A stretch of DNA of 64,000 nucleotides from Mycobacterium paragordonae (GTDB taxonomy: Bacteria; Actinomycetota; Actinomycetes; Mycobacteriales; Mycobacteriaceae). The translations under genes were made by a program, and so were the position numbers. Where the stretch lies: contig NZ_CP025546.1 in NCBI RefSeq assembly GCF_003614435.1, positions 5,890,001 to 5,954,000 of the forward strand. Direction: 5' to 3'. A model generated the notes under the pieces. The model saw only the letters and a program-made list of their open reading frames with translations. It ran no database searches and had not been told where the DNA came from. Below are positions 63,048 to 64,000 of the stretch, one piece after another. Position 1 is the first letter of the stretch. Each line of letters starts with the position of its first letter.

Positions 63048-64000
63048 TCAGACCTCCGGGCAGTAGTGCTTGGGGTCACCCCGCTCGTCCAGCGGTGGCA
63101 GGTTGCGGGCCGGCGTCTGCGGCAGCGGTGCGTCGGCCGGAATGCGCCCGGATGCGCGGTCGAGTCCGGCACGGGCCCGCGGGTGCTTCCGGTACCGGAC
63201 CGGCACGAACGCGAAAACCGCGCGCACCACGCTGCCGAAGCGCCGGTGCAGCCACTCGTCGCGGCCTGACCACCGATAACCCAACCGCTCCCGGACGGCC
63301 GGGTGATACAGGCCGACCGTCAGCCAGAGAAAGAACGGCGCGGACAGCTTGGTCATGGCCGACCACAGCCAGTCGGGCAGCCACGGCGCGATCGGCGGCT
63401 TGCCGTAATTCGTCAGATCAAGGACCACCCGGGTCGCGAAGTTGTCCTCTAAAACGTTGCGGCACATGTGATCCCAGTAGACCTGGAACTCTTCCCAGGA
63501 CTTCGGCACCGGCCGCATGCTCATCCCGTACATCCGGTACCACTGGACGTGTTCGTCGAACAGCTGCCGCTTCTCCGCTTCGGTCAGACCGCCACAGAAC
63601 CACTCGGCCACGTGTAGCGTCCCGACGAAGAAGGTCGAGTGCGCCCAGTAGAAGACGTCCGGGTTCAACGCGTGGTAGCGCCGCCCCTGGTCGTCGACAC
63701 CCTTGATGTCGATGTGGTAGTCGCGCACTTCGGCACCGGTGGTCGGGGCGCGGTCACCGTCGAAGACCACGCCGCCGATTGGGTACAGGGACCGCATCAC
63801 CCGCGGGAGGGGCTCCCGCAGGAAAGTCGAGTGGTCCTTCACGGCGGCGCCCAACTGGGGGTGCATGTTCTGCATGGATCCCGCGAACGGCCCCTGCAGC
63901 ATGCCGCGCCAGTCGCCGAAGTACTTCCATGTCAGCGAGTCGGGGCCGAGCGGCTGCGGCGGAGCCTCGTAGCCCAGCGGTGATACCGGGCAGCCGACGG
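63048..64000 (-). CDS. DUF2236/MpaB-like oxygenase (start outside window)
   Basis: At least 316 residues of a DUF2236 (latex-clearing protein/MpaB) family protein; the frame stays open to the window edge. The family histidine-rich helix is visible (FYWAHSTFFVGTLHVAEW), together with LTEAEKRQLFDEHVQWYRMYG (split: LFDEHVQWYRMYG). Members use heme or a metal in oxygenase reactions; the substrate is unknown. It is convergent with the histidine-rich gene and corresponds by order to Rv0826 (recalled). Confidence 0.88.
   Translation of the reverse strand, partial: VGCPVSPLGYEAPPQPLGPDSLTWKYFGDWRGMLQGPFAGSMQNMHPQLGAAVKDHSTFLREPLPRVMRSLYPIGGVVFDGDRAPTTGAEVRDYHIDIKGVDDQGRRYHALNPDVFYWAHSTFFVGTLHVAEWFCGGLTEAEKRQLFDEHVQWYRMYGMSMRPVPKSWEEFQVYWDHMCRNVLEDNFATRVVLDLTNYGKPPIAPWLPDWLWSAMTKLSAPFFLWLTVGLYHPAVRERLGYRWSGRDEWLHRRFGSVVRAVFAFVPVRYRKHPRARAGLDRASGRIPADAPLPQTPARNLPPLDERGDPKHYCPEV

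Noticed and set aside
1..64000. A search by eye for CRISPR arrays.
   Set aside because: Only short tandem repeats were found (17985, 30516, 34887). None has regular unique spacers, and no cas genes are present.

Overview
The window looks like the chromosome of a non-tuberculous Mycobacterium. It is GC-rich, with tightly packed and often overlapping genes and frequent GTG or TTG starts. It carries mycobacterial hallmark families: a PE_PGRS protein, a PE protein with a PE-PPE hydrolase domain, a cutinase, a DUF732 secreted protein, a PknH-type sensor lipoprotein, an LpqR-like dipeptidase and KmtR. From memory of M. tuberculosis H37Rv, the core order (DUF2236, kmtR, deaminase, SAM methyltransferase, TIGR04255 protein, tRNA-Lys/Glu/Asp/Phe, PE_PGRS, lpqR, methyltransferase, pip, MFS, narL, sensor kinase) resembles Rv0826 to Rv0845, here interrupted by several accessory blocks. 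That comparison was not computed.

Layout. 1-11 kb: a minus-strand catabolic operon for an aromatic or alicyclic compound. It holds MhpC-, MhpA- and MhpB-like enzymes, a KstD-like flavoprotein, an LLM oxidoreductase, an SDR, a cyclase-family hydrolase and a second alpha/beta hydrolase. It is divergent from an IclR regulator that is followed by a second KstD-like flavoprotein. 11-14.3 kb: a NarL-type response regulator between two paralogous histidine kinases. 14.3-20.3 kb: an MFS transporter, a MeaB GTPase, two small secreted proteins, a Pip-like hydrolase, a transglutaminase-like protein and a CsbD protein. 20.3-30.1 kb: an acyl-CoA catabolic block (hydratase, two acyl-CoA dehydrogenases, acyl-CoA ligase, ferredoxin, CoA-transferase, LLM protein, two-subunit B12-dependent mutase). 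Its central promoter shares a GAGAA-N5-TTCTC palindrome with the meaB promoter. 30.5-39.2 kb: cutinase, methyltransferase, VanX-type dipeptidase, CocE hydrolase, sensor lipoprotein, heme oxygenase and PE-PPE protein. 39.2-44.7 kb: an ArsR-ArsC fusion, VOC, multicopper oxidase and FetA/FetB-like operon, broken by an IS30-family element. 44.7-50.9 kb: a large PE_PGRS gene, then a membrane permease divergent from a TetR regulator.

The most interesting region is 50.9-59.5 kb. A visibly AT-richer segment of about 8.5 kb is flanked by an exact 20-bp direct repeat that is the 3' end of tRNA-Phe. It holds remnants of a tyrosine integrase and probably of an IS21 IstB gene. Its cargo looks like antiviral defence: a stand-alone Mrr-nuclease/NACHT NTPase, and a translationally coupled three-gene operon (SMC/RecF-type ATPase, GHKL histidine kinase, response-regulator receiver fused to an APH-like kinase). 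I do not recognise the three-gene operon as a named system. It is the best candidate here for an undescribed one.

59.4-64 kb returns to core genome: four tRNAs, a TIGR04255 protein, an LCM-type methyltransferase, a deaminase, KmtR with a downstream 24-histidine mini-protein, and a DUF2236 oxygenase running off the window edge.
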